Shown here one piece after another: positions 8,701 to 20,319 of a stretch of DNA of 23,321 nt; position 1 is the stretch's first letter; each line of letters begins with the position of its first letter. Below the pieces are notes generated by a model. The model saw only the letters and a program-made list of their open reading frames with translations. It did no database searches and had not been told where the DNA came from. Source of the stretch: Entomortierella parvispora (taxonomy: Eukaryota; Mortierellomycota; Mortierellomycetes; Mortierellales; Mortierellaceae); the NCBI GenBank assembly GCA_963573315.1, contig CAUYJH010000020.1:1-23321 (forward strand). The letters run 5' to 3'. The translations under genes and the position numbers were made by a program.

Positions 8701-9699
8701 AAGCATCCCCTGTTCCTGGAGTACAAGGACAGCCTGACTGAAGCAATGAAGAACAACAATATGAGCTCTCAACCAGATACAAACTTGGAGCAGATGGCGC
8801 AGTCTCTGCAGGACATGGAGCTCAACCATGCGAATACTTTAGCAGCCTTACGACAAGAGCAACGTTCAACGAAGCAGCAGTTCCAGGAAATTCTCCAGAC
8901 GATCCAATCCGGGTTCGAAGGCGTTTTTGAGTATATCGATCAAGATTGGCAGAGAAGGAGAGCAGAAGAGGATATCCTTATGGAGAACATTTTTGAAGCA
9001 AATCAAACGGCAGCTATTGAAGCAAACCAAAGGGTGCTTCAGGGATTCATGAATCGGCAAAGAACTAGTGCCGACATGTCGACCAATTCTGTATCTTCTG
9101 GTATGACGCGAGCCCTGGGCACGGTTTGTGCAAGTCTCGCGCACTTGTCATTGCCATCTCAACCACCCAAAGCGGTCCTCCCGTCTCAACCACCCCGAGG
9201 GCTCTTGCCATCGCGACCGTCCCAGGCGTTCTGGCCCTCGCAGCCATCTTCAACTGCTCAGGCTGCTCAGGCTGCTCAGGCTGCTCAGGCGCAACGACAG
9301 TCGGAGCCTCCAGCCGTTGTTTCTCCGGCGTTATCATCTCAAGGACATGGTAACACCAGTGCACTGAGCACATTCAAGTTTGATCGAGGTGCATTAACTA
9401 TTGGGGAGATCTGGAACGAATGCCTTCGGTACGAGGAGGCCAAAAAGGCTAGAGATTTTGTCGAGTTCACAAAATTAGGTCGGTCGGAAGAACGGTATAT
9501 AAACGAGCGCCAGGTCGTCCTCCATGAAGTCCGGTACATTGTTGGCTTAGGGCAAATTTCTGTCGAAAAAGCCATCCAAGATCTGAGCACTGAACATGCC
9601 GAGTCCAAGGAGAGTATCGCGCGCTTTTTGAAAATGTTACGAAAAAGACAGGTGGAAAGAAAGATGAGTCGTGATGGTATTTCCTTTATCAATCAATAG
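5766..9699 (+). CDS. CryptonF-like tyrosine recombinase with Ndc10-like and Gcr1_C-like domains (copy 1)
   Basis: Six-exon model: 5766-5856, 5975-6060, 6206-6601, 6692-6917, 7027-7766, 7945-9699; 3,294 nt, 1,097 aa. All junctions keep frame. Intron 5 is strongest (GTAAGTATT donor, ACTAAC branch site, ATAG acceptor, phase 0), joining FYLFERFH to HRAEPIPDF. Intron 3 uses a GTTAGG donor and gives TIKQYAPHLVDFEDFCDEKG, the usual core-binding-domain pattern. Residues 1-60: short coiled coil; about 78-103: basic NLS-like clusters; 178-300: core-binding-like region with an acidic stretch; 430-615: recombinase fold with R439 (FFRDESLRLMGLSDC), H568-x-x-R571 (THSGRH), W594 (MGRWAH) and Y602 as putative nucleophile; about 790-890: coiled coil; then LPSQPP and AQA repeats; 996-1075: Gcr1_C-like (TIGEIWNE). 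Cryptons integrate circular DNA through such enzymes, and yeast Ndc10 and Gcr1 are regarded as domesticated relatives. Exon 1-2 boundaries are least certain. Confidence 0.82.
5885..5945. repeat. TTCC/CATT pyrimidine microsatellite in recombinase intron 1 (also +5006, +10012)
   Basis: CTTCCTTCC repeats followed by CATTCATT fill intron 1 (5857-5974). The length is the same in all three copies, as far as I can align them by eye. Confidence 0.8.
6983..7015 (+). repeat. Three tandem 11-mers TGTTATATCCC in recombinase intron 4
   Basis: Perfect threefold repeat lying between a CTAAT branch-like sequence (near 6977-6981) and the CTCAG acceptor at 7026. Also at 11989-12021 and 16995-17027. Confidence 0.9.
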
Positions 9700-10300
9700 C
9701 TCACTCGTCATTGTCTTGTCATCTTGTTATCTCGCTATGTGAAGTCAGTGTCAACTCAACAACTCAACAGCTCAACAATTGAGTAAATAAATAAATGATT
9801 TATTAATATTATCGAGTTAATCAAACACAGTAACTCTTTGGGCGGTGGGCGAGGATGGAAGAAAGCAAAAAGTGTCCCATGGACCCAAGTGCCTCTAGTG
9901 ACATGGGTGACTATGAGGTTATAGAACATTCAATGAGGATAGGGGGGGATGCTAAGGGTATGAAAGTGCACGATAGGGGGAGCAAGAAATAAGAAGAGAG
10001 AGTGAGTCAATCGGAAAATGAGTGAATGGAGGGAGTGGATGAGGGAATGTAAGATGCATGTGAAATGAATGGTGCAACCAAGCACCTGTTCACCTTTTCC
10101 CTTGTGCCTGTGTCCTGTGCCTTGGGAATTTTTATTTCATGTTTTTTCATACCAGCTACTTCCAGGGTTTTTTGCACGAACACAGAATCTCGTCTAATCT
10201 CACCCACTTTAGCTGGTGAGAAGTAAAATCTCGGACGTCAATCTCACAATTTGATATGTTTCACATCACGTGCTTAGAATAATTTCGAGCAGGCTACCGC
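9700..10300 (+). other. Crypton 3' region and right end (copy 1; same at 14706-15306 and 19712-20312)
   Basis: Just after the stop codon are CAACTCAACA-type short repeats ending in a CTCAA/TTGAG hairpin (about 9755-9781) and an AATAAATAAA stretch (9785-9795) that could act as poly(A) signal. The rest is non-coding: a G7 run near 9943-9949, then the cluster of AATCTC motifs before the core. A 66-codon minus-strand open frame at 10007-10207 has no recognisable features and overlaps the terminal motifs, so it was not called. Confidence 0.5.
10186..10272. repeat. Right subterminal AATCTC motifs (copy 1)
   Basis: AATCTC at 10186-10191, 10196-10201, 10227-10232 and 10240-10245, then CACGTG at 10267-10272, all within 115 bp of the right core. 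The same motifs occur at the left end, so both termini share short elements although there is no terminal inverted repeat. They recur at +5006 and +10012. Confidence 0.6.
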
Positions 10301-10307
10301 CACTGTA
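10301..10307 (+). other. Recombination core between copies 1 and 2 (circle-joint/attP-like)
   Basis: CACTGTA with Crypton right end on one side and Crypton left end on the other. Confidence 0.75.
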
Positions 10308-10771
10308 TCCGGCTCCACGAATTTGAGATTGAGACTCAAATCTCAATTCTAAGCCACCACTTCACGTGACTTCAAGCATGCTACTTTCCTATTCATGTGA
10401 TAAATCTCAAATTGGTGCATGCTACTTTTTCAGCTACATGACCCACTCAGCTACAAATACCGTCTGTCTGCACGTGGCGCCGCGTCCTTTGGATCTTTTG
10501 CCCCTCCTGACAGAAAATAAAAAAAAAAAAAAAAAACGCGAAGGTCAACCTTGGCCATTGCATTGCAGCCCTCCTCCCGTATTAATTTTACTCACTCATC
10601 CATCCACTCGCCGACCCACGTACTCTCAAGCCTACTCATTCATTCACTCATCCATTCATTCCCCCCACCCTTGCCACACCTCATTGCTCCACTTTCGTCC
10701 ACTCACCTTTTTCTCGACAACAGATCTATTGACTGACCCAACAAACACACAAGGCGACCTGGAAAAGACAG

Positions 10772-13700
10772 ATGGAATCCACTTTTGATGCAACAACTGT
10801 TGAAGGGCGTCAGATGAGCGCCGCGTCTCACCAAGAACAGCTGGCGTTGCGCATCAATGAGCGTAAGCTTGCAGTCATCCTCCTGCTACTGTACTGTCTT
10901 TCCTTCCTTCCTTCCTTCCTTCCTTCTTTCCTTCATTCATTCCTTCCATCATTCTTCCGTACCGAAACCTTGGTATACAGTGAATCAGAAGCTACAAGAA
11001 CTTGAGACTTCGCGACTGGAAAAACTCAAGCTTTCGGAGTCGCAACCTCGTGCTGCGTCGATGACGGTATGGCGCTTACTGACTTTATTGACTTTTCTCA
11101 CTCAGTAAAGCCGCATGCATCTTTTTTAGTAGTTACCCTCCTGTAAGCCCCCCTTCATCCTTCCCTCCCTTCCTGACCGTGTTTTATTACCTTATTACCT
11201 CCCTCTCCAAGGATTCCCAGGGGCCTCCTGCACAGCCGCCAGAGCTGGAATTCACTCAGGGTTCAAAGCGTAAAGCAAGCGCGTCCAGCAAAAGTCCGCA
11301 TGAGCAACAGAACCAACAGCAACAGGGTTCCAAGAGAAGACGATGGCAAAGCGGGAGAGCCTCATACTATCGACGTTCAACCACTACTCAAAACCTGCCG
11401 TCCTCCCTTGACAACAGCAACACGCCTGGTTCAAAAACCTCTCGAGCTCAATCAGAGCTGCTAGCAGAAACTCTGATCACACCCTTTGATGCCCTAAGAC
11501 GGAAGAGAATAGTAGATGTGGTTAAGGAGATGAGGAACGAACGTGGCCATAAAATACTCCGAGAAAGAACCATCAAACAGTATGCACCACATCTTGTGGA
11601 TTTCGAGGTTAGGAATCATAGTTTCCCGCGGATTAAGAATCCAGATGGTATTATAGACGTGCTGCACTGACATTGACATACTTCACTCTCTTACTAGGAT
11701 TTCTGTGATGAGAAGGGGTATGACGGGGACGACAGATACAGAGTTCGTCCAGAAGCTGTCGCATCCTTTTTGACGGAAAGGGTGTTTACCCGTCGCAAAG
11801 TTCTTCTCATCAACCTGCAGCTGGGCTACAACGGAGTAATTGGTCTACGAGAATACGATCCCAAATATTACCCCGTGGAAGCTGAGAAGGAGGCAGAGGA
11901 AATCAAGGCTCGTTTCTGCTCAGGTATTCATGCTTTAGTCGAGATACAGGTGGAGGCAAGCGTGAGGCATGACCGACTGAGAACTAATTGTTATATCCCT
12001 GTTATATCCCTGTTATATCCCTATGTCCTCAGGTGTAGAACTTGATCCTAGCGAGACCACAAGTGGCGACGTTGAGGAGGAGGAGGAGGAGTTGGATGAT
12101 TCCGACGCCGAATCTCCCATGGGACTCGCCAAGGCGGCAAAGTTAGTCTCCAAGGCGAAGGTGGCCGAATATTCGGTATCGCCAGATTGTCGGTTCATCG
12201 TGCCCGTGGGCAAAGAAACTGTGGAGGCTGTTTTGAAGGCGCTGACTTACAGATGGGAGGTGCAGAACAACCAAAAGCCACAAGATCCACTGAAGGGCGT
12301 ATTTCAAAAGCCGCGCGATTCAAGGTTGGTTACTAACACACGAGATTCATATTATCGAAGACTTGTCACGGACACCGTGACACCTTGGCCTGACCGTGGA
12401 GTATACTGTGCTCAGCGCGACGGTTACAGTGTCGAGGACTTTTTGCGGATGATGGTTATTCTCTGGAAAGGATTCGATACTTGGGACAAGAGAGTAACAC
12501 TCATTCGAGACCGGATGGCAATCAATCTCCGTCACCAGGCTTTCTTTCGAGATGAGAGTCTACGCCTCATGGGTCTCTCTGACTGCTTTCGCGAAACCCT
12601 CAGCACGACGTTCGCTGGTACCAAAACCAAGGTTCATGGCCTGGCTTTCTGTCTGCGTGCCGGTAAGACACAGCCTGATTTCAAGACAGACTTTGCAATG
12701 GTCTTAAGGCACAAGGACTACATGCGATGCGGTGTTGGTGCAACTGCTTTCTACTTGTTCGAGCGTTTTCATGTAAGTATTGTTCTGTTGTTCAGAGACG
12801 TTGTTAAAAAGAATCAGTTGTGACGGGTCAGTTGAGGGCCAATAGCGGGCGGTTACGAGTACATGGACGATCGGAATGTGAAAAGGGTACGACTATAACT
12901 AACGAGAAAATGAGATACTCTTTGTATTTCTGAATTATAATAATACATAGCACCGAGCTGAACCGATCCCGGACTTTACCGACATCAACGTGTGGCCCAA
13001 ATACAAACTTGTGGTTGGAGAAGATAGAACAAAGGAAATTGACTATGCCACCCAGTGGAGGTCAGTGAAAGCAGCTTTCGCTCTCTGTGGAATTCTTTCC
13101 GGTCGAGCTACACATTCTGGTCGTCACTGTGCAGCTCAGGAGTTGCAATTCATGGGTTTGGCTATCGATCACCTTGCGCGAATGGGTCGTTGGGCACACA
13201 GTAAGATGCAGGCGTATTTGTCGACTCTTGAAATCCCAGGAGCGTTTGCGATGGCCGGCTTCCACAACGAGCGGTACCGACTTGCCAGAGACTGTCTCAC
13301 ACCGCCGCTGGAACTTCAGCGTCTTGTGTTTCCTTGGATTGAGGACCAGTGCACTGGAGAACATCGAGACGATTGGAGGAAAAAATGTGACAAGATCATG
13401 AGGGACGAACCTGAGAGCACCAAGTCCATAATTGAGGAGATCTACAACGGAGTCATGAGCGAGCAAGAGCGGAAGAAGAAGCAGGGGCCAGAAGCGGCTA
13501 TCGGCAGTAACGCAGGCGCGTCAAAAGGACCAAGTCAACAATCTCAAGATCCGAAGCAGCAGAAGCCGCGTCTCTACTCATACTTTGATATTTCCAAGGA
13601 TGGCTTTCTTTCCCTCCTCCTTTGGCTCCGTCGGGTCATCATTCAGGACGCAGCTATGTTTTTGAATGATGGCGCCACGAACCACCTCCTTGAAGATCCG

Positions 13701-14705
13701 ATTTTTAAGCATCCCCTGTTCCTGGAGTACAAGGACAGCCTGACTGAAGCAATGAAGAACAACAATATGAGCTCTCAACCAGATACAAACTTGGAGCAGA
13801 TGGCGCAGTCTCTGCAGGACATGGAGCTCAACCATGCGAATACTTTAGCAGCCTTACGACAAGAGCAACGTTCAACGAAGCAGCAGTTCCAGGAAATTCT
13901 CCAGACGATCCAATCCGGGTTCGAAGGCGTTTTTGAGTATATCGATCAAGATTGGCAGAGAAGGAGAGCAGAAGAGGATATCCTTATGGAGAACATTTTT
14001 GAAGCAAATCAAACGGCAGCTATTGAAGCAAACCAAAGGGTGCTTCAGGGATTCATGAATCGGCAAAGAACTAGTGCCGACATGTCGACCAATTCTGTAT
14101 CTTCTGGTATGACGCGAGCCCTGGGCACGGTTTGTGCAAGTCTCGCGCACTTGTCATTGCCATCTCAACCACCCAAAGCGGTCCTCCCGTCTCAACCACC
14201 CCGAGGGCTCTTGCCATCGCGACCGTCCCAGGCGTTCTGGCCCTCGCAGCCATCTTCAACTGCTCAGGCTGCTCAGGCTGCTCAGGCTGCTCAGGCGCAA
14301 CGACAGTCGGAGCCTCCAGCCGTTGTTTCTCCGGCGTTATCATCTCAAGGACATGGTAACACCAGTGCACTGAGCACATTCAAGTTTGATCGAGGTGCAT
14401 TAACTATTGGGGAGATCTGGAACGAATGCCTTCGGTACGAGGAGGCCAAAAAGGCTAGAGATTTTGTCGAGTTCACAAAATTAGGTCGGTCGGAAGAACG
14501 GTATATAAACGAGCGCCAGGTCGTCCTCCATGAAGTCCGGTACATTGTTGGCTTAGGGCAAATTTCTGTCGAAAAAGCCATCCAAGATCTGAGCACTGAA
14601 CATGCCGAGTCCAAGGAGAGTATCGCGCGCTTTTTGAAAATGTTACGAAAAAGACAGGTGGAAAGAAAGATGAGTCGTGATGGTATTTCCTTTATCAATC
14701 AATAG
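10772..14705 (+). CDS. CryptonF-like tyrosine recombinase (copy 2)
   Basis: Exons by exact +5006 shift: 10772-10862, 10981-11066, 11212-11607, 11698-11923, 12033-12772, 12951-14705. The predicted protein is identical to copy 1 and keeps all candidate catalytic residues; no stop or frameshift. Transcription would start inside the left end of this copy, directly downstream of the 3' region of copy 1, so read-through from one unit to the next is possible. Confidence 0.82.
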
Positions 14706-15306
14706 CTCACTCGTCATTGTCTTGTCATCTTGTTATCTCGCTATGTGAAGTCAGTGTCAACTCAACAACTCAACAGCTCAACAATTGAGTAAATAAATAA
14801 ATGATTTATTAATATTATCGAGTTAATCAAACACAGTAACTCTTTGGGCGGTGGGCGAGGATGGAAGAAAGCAAAAAGTGTCCCATGGACCCAAGTGCCT
14901 CTAGTGACATGGGTGACTATGAGGTTATAGAACATTCAATGAGGATAGGGGGGGATGCTAAGGGTATGAAAGTGCACGATAGGGGGAGCAAGAAATAAGA
15001 AGAGAGAGTGAGTCAATCGGAAAATGAGTGAATGGAGGGAGTGGATGAGGGAATGTAAGATGCATGTGAAATGAATGGTGCAACCAAGCACCTGTTCACC
15101 TTTTCCCTTGTGCCTGTGTCCTGTGCCTTGGGAATTTTTATTTCATGTTTTTTCATACCAGCTACTTCCAGGGTTTTTTGCACGAACACAGAATCTCGTC
15201 TAATCTCACCCACTTTAGCTGGTGAGAAGTAAAATCTCGGACGTCAATCTCACAATTTGATATGTTTCACATCACGTGCTTAGAATAATTTCGAGCAGGC
15301 TACCGC

Positions 15307-15313
15307 CACTGTA
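15307..15313 (+). other. Recombination core between copies 2 and 3 (circle-joint/attP-like)
   Basis: Same sequence and surroundings as the junction at 10301. Confidence 0.75.
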
Positions 15314-15777
15314 TCCGGCTCCACGAATTTGAGATTGAGACTCAAATCTCAATTCTAAGCCACCACTTCACGTGACTTCAAGCATGCTACTTTCCTATTC
15401 ATGTGATAAATCTCAAATTGGTGCATGCTACTTTTTCAGCTACATGACCCACTCAGCTACAAATACCGTCTGTCTGCACGTGGCGCCGCGTCCTTTGGAT
15501 CTTTTGCCCCTCCTGACAGAAAATAAAAAAAAAAAAAAAAAACGCGAAGGTCAACCTTGGCCATTGCATTGCAGCCCTCCTCCCGTATTAATTTTACTCA
15601 CTCATCCATCCACTCGCCGACCCACGTACTCTCAAGCCTACTCATTCATTCACTCATCCATTCATTCCCCCCACCCTTGCCACACCTCATTGCTCCACTT
15701 TCGTCCACTCACCTTTTTCTCGACAACAGATCTATTGACTGACCCAACAAACACACAAGGCGACCTGGAAAAGACAG

Positions 15778-18700
15778 ATGGAATCCACTTTTGATGCAAC
15801 AACTGTTGAAGGGCGTCAGATGAGCGCCGCGTCTCACCAAGAACAGCTGGCGTTGCGCATCAATGAGCGTAAGCTTGCAGTCATCCTCCTGCTACTGTAC
15901 TGTCTTTCCTTCCTTCCTTCCTTCCTTCCTTCTTTCCTTCATTCATTCCTTCCATCATTCTTCCGTACCGAAACCTTGGTATACAGTGAATCAGAAGCTA
16001 CAAGAACTTGAGACTTCGCGACTGGAAAAACTCAAGCTTTCGGAGTCGCAACCTCGTGCTGCGTCGATGACGGTATGGCGCTTACTGACTTTATTGACTT
16101 TTCTCACTCAGTAAAGCCGCATGCATCTTTTTTAGTAGTTACCCTCCTGTAAGCCCCCCTTCATCCTTCCCTCCCTTCCTGACCGTGTTTTATTACCTTA
16201 TTACCTCCCTCTCCAAGGATTCCCAGGGGCCTCCTGCACAGCCGCCAGAGCTGGAATTCACTCAGGGTTCAAAGCGTAAAGCAAGCGCGTCCAGCAAAAG
16301 TCCGCATGAGCAACAGAACCAACAGCAACAGGGTTCCAAGAGAAGACGATGGCAAAGCGGGAGAGCCTCATACTATCGACGTTCAACCACTACTCAAAAC
16401 CTGCCGTCCTCCCTTGACAACAGCAACACGCCTGGTTCAAAAACCTCTCGAGCTCAATCAGAGCTGCTAGCAGAAACTCTGATCACACCCTTTGATGCCC
16501 TAAGACGGAAGAGAATAGTAGATGTGGTTAAGGAGATGAGGAACGAACGTGGCCATAAAATACTCCGAGAAAGAACCATCAAACAGTATGCACCACATCT
16601 TGTGGATTTCGAGGTTAGGAATCATAGTTTCCCGCGGATTAAGAATCCAGATGGTATTATAGACGTGCTGCACTGACATTGACATACTTCACTCTCTTAC
16701 TAGGATTTCTGTGATGAGAAGGGGTATGACGGGGACGACAGATACAGAGTTCGTCCAGAAGCTGTCGCATCCTTTTTGACGGAAAGGGTGTTTACCCGTC
16801 GCAAAGTTCTTCTCATCAACCTGCAGCTGGGCTACAACGGAGTAATTGGTCTACGAGAATACGATCCCAAATATTACCCCGTGGAAGCTGAGAAGGAGGC
16901 AGAGGAAATCAAGGCTCGTTTCTGCTCAGGTATTCATGCTTTAGTCGAGATACAGGTGGAGGCAAGCGTGAGGCATGACCGACTGAGAACTAATTGTTAT
17001 ATCCCTGTTATATCCCTGTTATATCCCTATGTCCTCAGGTGTAGAACTTGATCCTAGCGAGACCACAAGTGGCGACGTTGAGGAGGAGGAGGAGGAGTTG
17101 GATGATTCCGACGCCGAATCTCCCATGGGACTCGCCAAGGCGGCAAAGTTAGTCTCCAAGGCGAAGGTGGCCGAATATTCGGTATCGCCAGATTGTCGGT
17201 TCATCGTGCCCGTGGGCAAAGAAACTGTGGAGGCTGTTTTGAAGGCGCTGACTTACAGATGGGAGGTGCAGAACAACCAAAAGCCACAAGATCCACTGAA
17301 GGGCGTATTTCAAAAGCCGCGCGATTCAAGGTTGGTTACTAACACACGAGATTCATATTATCGAAGACTTGTCACGGACACCGTGACACCTTGGCCTGAC
17401 CGTGGAGTATACTGTGCTCAGCGCGACGGTTACAGTGTCGAGGACTTTTTGCGGATGATGGTTATTCTCTGGAAAGGATTCGATACTTGGGACAAGAGAG
17501 TAACACTCATTCGAGACCGGATGGCAATCAATCTCCGTCACCAGGCTTTCTTTCGAGATGAGAGTCTACGCCTCATGGGTCTCTCTGACTGCTTTCGCGA
17601 AACCCTCAGCACGACGTTCGCTGGTACCAAAACCAAGGTTCATGGCCTGGCTTTCTGTCTGCGTGCCGGTAAGACACAGCCTGATTTCAAGACAGACTTT
17701 GCAATGGTCTTAAGGCACAAGGACTACATGCGATGCGGTGTTGGTGCAACTGCTTTCTACTTGTTCGAGCGTTTTCATGTAAGTATTGTTCTGTTGTTCA
17801 GAGACGTTGTTAAAAAGAATCAGTTGTGACGGGTCAGTTGAGGGCCAATAGCGGGCGGTTACGAGTACATGGACGATCGGAATGTGAAAAGGGTACGACT
17901 ATAACTAACGAGAAAATGAGATACTCTTTGTATTTCTGAATTATAATAATACATAGCACCGAGCTGAACCGATCCCGGACTTTACCGACATCAACGTGTG
18001 GCCCAAATACAAACTTGTGGTTGGAGAAGATAGAACAAAGGAAATTGACTATGCCACCCAGTGGAGGTCAGTGAAAGCAGCTTTCGCTCTCTGTGGAATT
18101 CTTTCCGGTCGAGCTACACATTCTGGTCGTCACTGTGCAGCTCAGGAGTTGCAATTCATGGGTTTGGCTATCGATCACCTTGCGCGAATGGGTCGTTGGG
18201 CACACAGTAAGATGCAGGCGTATTTGTCGACTCTTGAAATCCCAGGAGCGTTTGCGATGGCCGGCTTCCACAACGAGCGGTACCGACTTGCCAGAGACTG
18301 TCTCACACCGCCGCTGGAACTTCAGCGTCTTGTGTTTCCTTGGATTGAGGACCAGTGCACTGGAGAACATCGAGACGATTGGAGGAAAAAATGTGACAAG
18401 ATCATGAGGGACGAACCTGAGAGCACCAAGTCCATAATTGAGGAGATCTACAACGGAGTCATGAGCGAGCAAGAGCGGAAGAAGAAGCAGGGGCCAGAAG
18501 CGGCTATCGGCAGTAACGCAGGCGCGTCAAAAGGACCAAGTCAACAATCTCAAGATCCGAAGCAGCAGAAGCCGCGTCTCTACTCATACTTTGATATTTC
18601 CAAGGATGGCTTTCTTTCCCTCCTCCTTTGGCTCCGTCGGGTCATCATTCAGGACGCAGCTATGTTTTTGAATGATGGCGCCACGAACCACCTCCTTGAA

Positions 18701-19711
18701 GATCCGATTTTTAAGCATCCCCTGTTCCTGGAGTACAAGGACAGCCTGACTGAAGCAATGAAGAACAACAATATGAGCTCTCAACCAGATACAAACTTGG
18801 AGCAGATGGCGCAGTCTCTGCAGGACATGGAGCTCAACCATGCGAATACTTTAGCAGCCTTACGACAAGAGCAACGTTCAACGAAGCAGCAGTTCCAGGA
18901 AATTCTCCAGACGATCCAATCCGGGTTCGAAGGCGTTTTTGAGTATATCGATCAAGATTGGCAGAGAAGGAGAGCAGAAGAGGATATCCTTATGGAGAAC
19001 ATTTTTGAAGCAAATCAAACGGCAGCTATTGAAGCAAACCAAAGGGTGCTTCAGGGATTCATGAATCGGCAAAGAACTAGTGCCGACATGTCGACCAATT
19101 CTGTATCTTCTGGTATGACGCGAGCCCTGGGCACGGTTTGTGCAAGTCTCGCGCACTTGTCATTGCCATCTCAACCACCCAAAGCGGTCCTCCCGTCTCA
19201 ACCACCCCGAGGGCTCTTGCCATCGCGACCGTCCCAGGCGTTCTGGCCCTCGCAGCCATCTTCAACTGCTCAGGCTGCTCAGGCTGCTCAGGCTGCTCAG
19301 GCGCAACGACAGTCGGAGCCTCCAGCCGTTGTTTCTCCGGCGTTATCATCTCAAGGACATGGTAACACCAGTGCACTGAGCACATTCAAGTTTGATCGAG
19401 GTGCATTAACTATTGGGGAGATCTGGAACGAATGCCTTCGGTACGAGGAGGCCAAAAAGGCTAGAGATTTTGTCGAGTTCACAAAATTAGGTCGGTCGGA
19501 AGAACGGTATATAAACGAGCGCCAGGTCGTCCTCCATGAAGTCCGGTACATTGTTGGCTTAGGGCAAATTTCTGTCGAAAAAGCCATCCAAGATCTGAGC
19601 ACTGAACATGCCGAGTCCAAGGAGAGTATCGCGCGCTTTTTGAAAATGTTACGAAAAAGACAGGTGGAAAGAAAGATGAGTCGTGATGGTATTTCCTTTA
19701 TCAATCAATAG
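15778..19711 (+). CDS. CryptonF-like tyrosine recombinase (copy 3)
   Basis: Exons by +10012 shift: 15778-15868, 15987-16072, 16218-16613, 16704-16929, 17039-17778, 17957-19711. Intact and identical in predicted protein to copies 1 and 2. The absence of any decay in three copies argues for recent amplification, or for continuous homogenisation. Confidence 0.82.
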
Positions 19712-20312
19712 CTCACTCGTCATTGTCTTGTCATCTTGTTATCTCGCTATGTGAAGTCAGTGTCAACTCAACAACTCAACAGCTCAACAATTGAGTAAAT
19801 AAATAAATGATTTATTAATATTATCGAGTTAATCAAACACAGTAACTCTTTGGGCGGTGGGCGAGGATGGAAGAAAGCAAAAAGTGTCCCATGGACCCAA
19901 GTGCCTCTAGTGACATGGGTGACTATGAGGTTATAGAACATTCAATGAGGATAGGGGGGGATGCTAAGGGTATGAAAGTGCACGATAGGGGGAGCAAGAA
20001 ATAAGAAGAGAGAGTGAGTCAATCGGAAAATGAGTGAATGGAGGGAGTGGATGAGGGAATGTAAGATGCATGTGAAATGAATGGTGCAACCAAGCACCTG
20101 TTCACCTTTTCCCTTGTGCCTGTGTCCTGTGCCTTGGGAATTTTTATTTCATGTTTTTTCATACCAGCTACTTCCAGGGTTTTTTGCACGAACACAGAAT
20201 CTCGTCTAATCTCACCCACTTTAGCTGGTGAGAAGTAAAATCTCGGACGTCAATCTCACAATTTGATATGTTTCACATCACGTGCTTAGAATAATTTCGA
20301 GCAGGCTACCGC

Positions 20313-20319
20313 CACTGTA
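20313..20319 (+). other. Recombination core, right end of array (attR-like)
   Basis: CACTGTA preceded by the Crypton right end and followed by CTGTACTGTAC. The final TA is the right-hand target duplication of the Tc1/pogo-type element, displaced 15 kb from it. Confidence 0.8.

Larger units (their letters stand above)
5295..10300 (+). mobile_element. Crypton (CryptonF-like) copy 1 of tandem array, 5,006 bp
   Basis: Starts with CACTGTA at 5295 and ends just before the next CACTGTA at 10301. It has no terminal inverted repeats, encodes one tyrosine-recombinase gene and is flanked by a short identical core, all as known for Cryptons, which move as circular DNA by site-specific recombination. The left junction (GTCGTG before the core) is the end of the Tc1/pogo-type element. 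The right junction (CTACCGC before the core) abuts copy 2 directly. Confidence 0.85.
10301..15306 (+). mobile_element. Crypton copy 2, 5,006 bp
   Basis: Head-to-tail with copies 1 and 3. Both junctions read CTACCGC-CACTGTA-TCCGGC, the sequence expected at the joint of the circular form. Gene and flanks look identical to copy 1, including a run of 18 A near 10519-10536. Confidence 0.85.
15307..20312 (+). mobile_element. Crypton copy 3, 5,006 bp
   Basis: Last unit. Its right end CTACCGC is followed by CACTGTA and then CTGTACTGTAC, the non-element flank. The A run has 18 residues again. With copies 1 and 2 it occupies exactly 3 x 5,006 bp. Confidence 0.85.

Noticed and set aside
9251-9292. GCTCAGGCT repeats as a CRISPR-like or satellite array
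   Set aside because: They are in frame inside the recombinase gene and code an Ala-Gln-Ala repeat; there are no spacers.
7984-9699. A separate gene starting at GTG 7984
   Set aside because: GTG is not a normal nuclear start codon; the frame is open upstream to an AG acceptor at 7944 and joins exon 5 to form the family sequence ERFHHRAEPIPDF.
5295-20319. Starship-type giant element with a captain recombinase
   Set aside because: The unit is only 5 kb with a single gene and no cargo, and the protein carries Ndc10-like and Gcr1_C-like regions and not a DUF3435-like captain at the 5' edge.
5295-20319. LTR retrotransposon or DIRS array
   Set aside because: No reverse transcriptase, RNase H, gag or long terminal repeats in any frame; the 5-kb direct repeats are whole elements, not LTRs.
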